Made by a program: the position numbers and the translations under genes
NCBI RefSeq assembly: GCF_014905415.1
Contig: NZ_BNEO01000005.1
Coordinates: 186,001-250,000, forward strand
Direction: 5' to 3'
DNA: 64,000 nt
DNA from: Virgibacillus salexigens
Lineage (GTDB): Bacteria > Bacillota > Bacilli > Bacillales > Amphibacillaceae
Part shown: in pieces, positions 63,574 through 64,000 of the stretch
Numbering within the stretch: the stretch's first letter is position 1
Layout of the letters: each line of letters starts with the position of its first letter
Notes under the pieces: model-generated
Told to the model about the DNA's origin: nothing
What the model saw: only the letters and a program-made list of their open reading frames with translations
The model's database searches: none

Positions 63574-64000
63574 TCAGTCTCGAAAGAAGGAAATGACGAG
63601 GGCACCTTCACCACCGTAGGTAGAAATTAGTGGACCAGTATCCATGAGATAGGCGTCTTTGAAATTGTACTTTCTACGAATTTCGGCTAGTACGTTATTT
63701 GCCCGCTCCTCGGCATTACAGTGTGCTAATGATATAACCTTATCTTCCACATTTTTAGTATATTCTCCGATCTGTTCAATAAATCGGCGAATGGATTTTT
63801 TATCACCACGTACTTTTTCACTAACTTCAATGGTACCTTCCTCACTAGCTCTCATTAATAACTTAATGTTTAATGTTTTGGCTATGGTACCTTTCACTTT
63901 GTCTAAACGACCACCTAGAATAAGATTTTCAAGCGTTTTAAGCACAAATAGTGTGGTGGTGTGCTCAACCATTTGGTGCATATGCTCTACTAATTCTGAA
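63574..64000 (-). CDS. DegV family fatty-acid-binding protein, N-terminal part outside window
   Basis: C-terminal 142 codons; the frame stays open to the window edge, so the start lies beyond. Visible: TLFVLKTLENLILGGRLDKVKG, RASEEGTIEVSEKVRG, ISLAHCNAEERANNVLAEI, and the end GPLISTYGGEGALVISFF, all typical of DegV. In Gram-positive bacteria DegV (FakB) proteins carry fatty acids for phosphorylation by FakA. Confidence 0.88.
   Translation of the reverse strand, partial: SELVEHMHQMVEHTTTLFVLKTLENLILGGRLDKVKGTIAKTLNIKLLMRASEEGTIEVSEKVRGDKKSIRRFIEQIGEYTKNVEDKVISLAHCNAEERANNVLAEIRRKYNFKDAYLMDTGPLISTYGGEGALVISFFRD

Overview
The window looks like chromosomal DNA of a low-GC, endospore-forming Bacillaceae, most likely Oceanobacillus or a close halotolerant relative. 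The genus is an inference. The support is AT-rich DNA with AGGAGG-type ribosome binding sites, frequent TTG/GTG starts, sigma-A-like promoters, a T-box leader, homologues of Bacillus genes (cssRS beside an htr protease, aprX, ykwC, trhO, typA, yhfK, csoR/copZ, ykoGHI-like genes) and spore-associated families (YteA-like, YppG-like). There is no rRNA, tRNA, CRISPR array, prophage or intact transposase in view.

Layout. 0-6 kb: end of a GNAT acetyltransferase, T-box plus archaeal-type prolyl-tRNA synthetase, then an M20 hydrolase with a polar amino acid ABC importer. 6-10 kb: glutathione peroxidase, a LysR regulator divergent from a class III aminotransferase, and tRNA hydroxylase TrhO. 10-15.6 kb: a PrpR-N type regulator followed by a KdgT-like permease, a four-carbon acid sugar kinase (DUF1537) and PdxA2. 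This is the gene set for growth on D-threonate or D-erythronate. 15.9-23.1 kb: the reductive pyrimidine pathway (PreT, PreA, dihydropyrimidinase, an NCS1 permease with an N-terminal frameshift, an unknown 74-residue protein, and a beta-ureidopropionase-type hydrolase). 23.1-27.1 kb: bioY behind a BirA-like operator, then csoR, a copA ruined by about a dozen lesions, and an intact copZ. 27-34 kb: cold-shock protein, methyltransferase, YkwC, small genes, a gene-poor stretch with hairpins and a repeat, a UvrA-like/hydrolase chimeric remnant, a WYL regulator and YteA.

34-45 kb: an HtrA-type protease divergent from CssRS (secretion stress), typA, a sugar dehydrogenase lipoprotein, a DDAH-like enzyme and an ABC exporter. 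45.6-49.1 kb holds the most unusual locus: ECF sigma factor, zinc-finger anti-sigma factor, a wall-anchored protein built of two 184-residue repeats with five histidines in register, and a class F-like sortase anchored as a lipoprotein. 49.6-64 kb: DUF368 (PopT-type) lipid carrier transporter, thioredoxin-like protein, AprX protease, GNAT enzymes, a two-component system followed by two double-PepSY proteins, 5'-nucleotidase, lipid kinase, MhqR-like regulator, YppG-like coat protein, an esterase and the C-terminal part of a DegV protein.

The threonate and pyrimidine operons and the amino acid importer suggest scavenging of organic carbon and nitrogen. The surface side (CssRS/HtrA, the sortase locus, PepSY proteins) suggests envelope stress handling. 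Three genes are visibly broken (the NCS1 permease, copA and the UvrA-like fragment), so local gene decay or sequence error must be considered.
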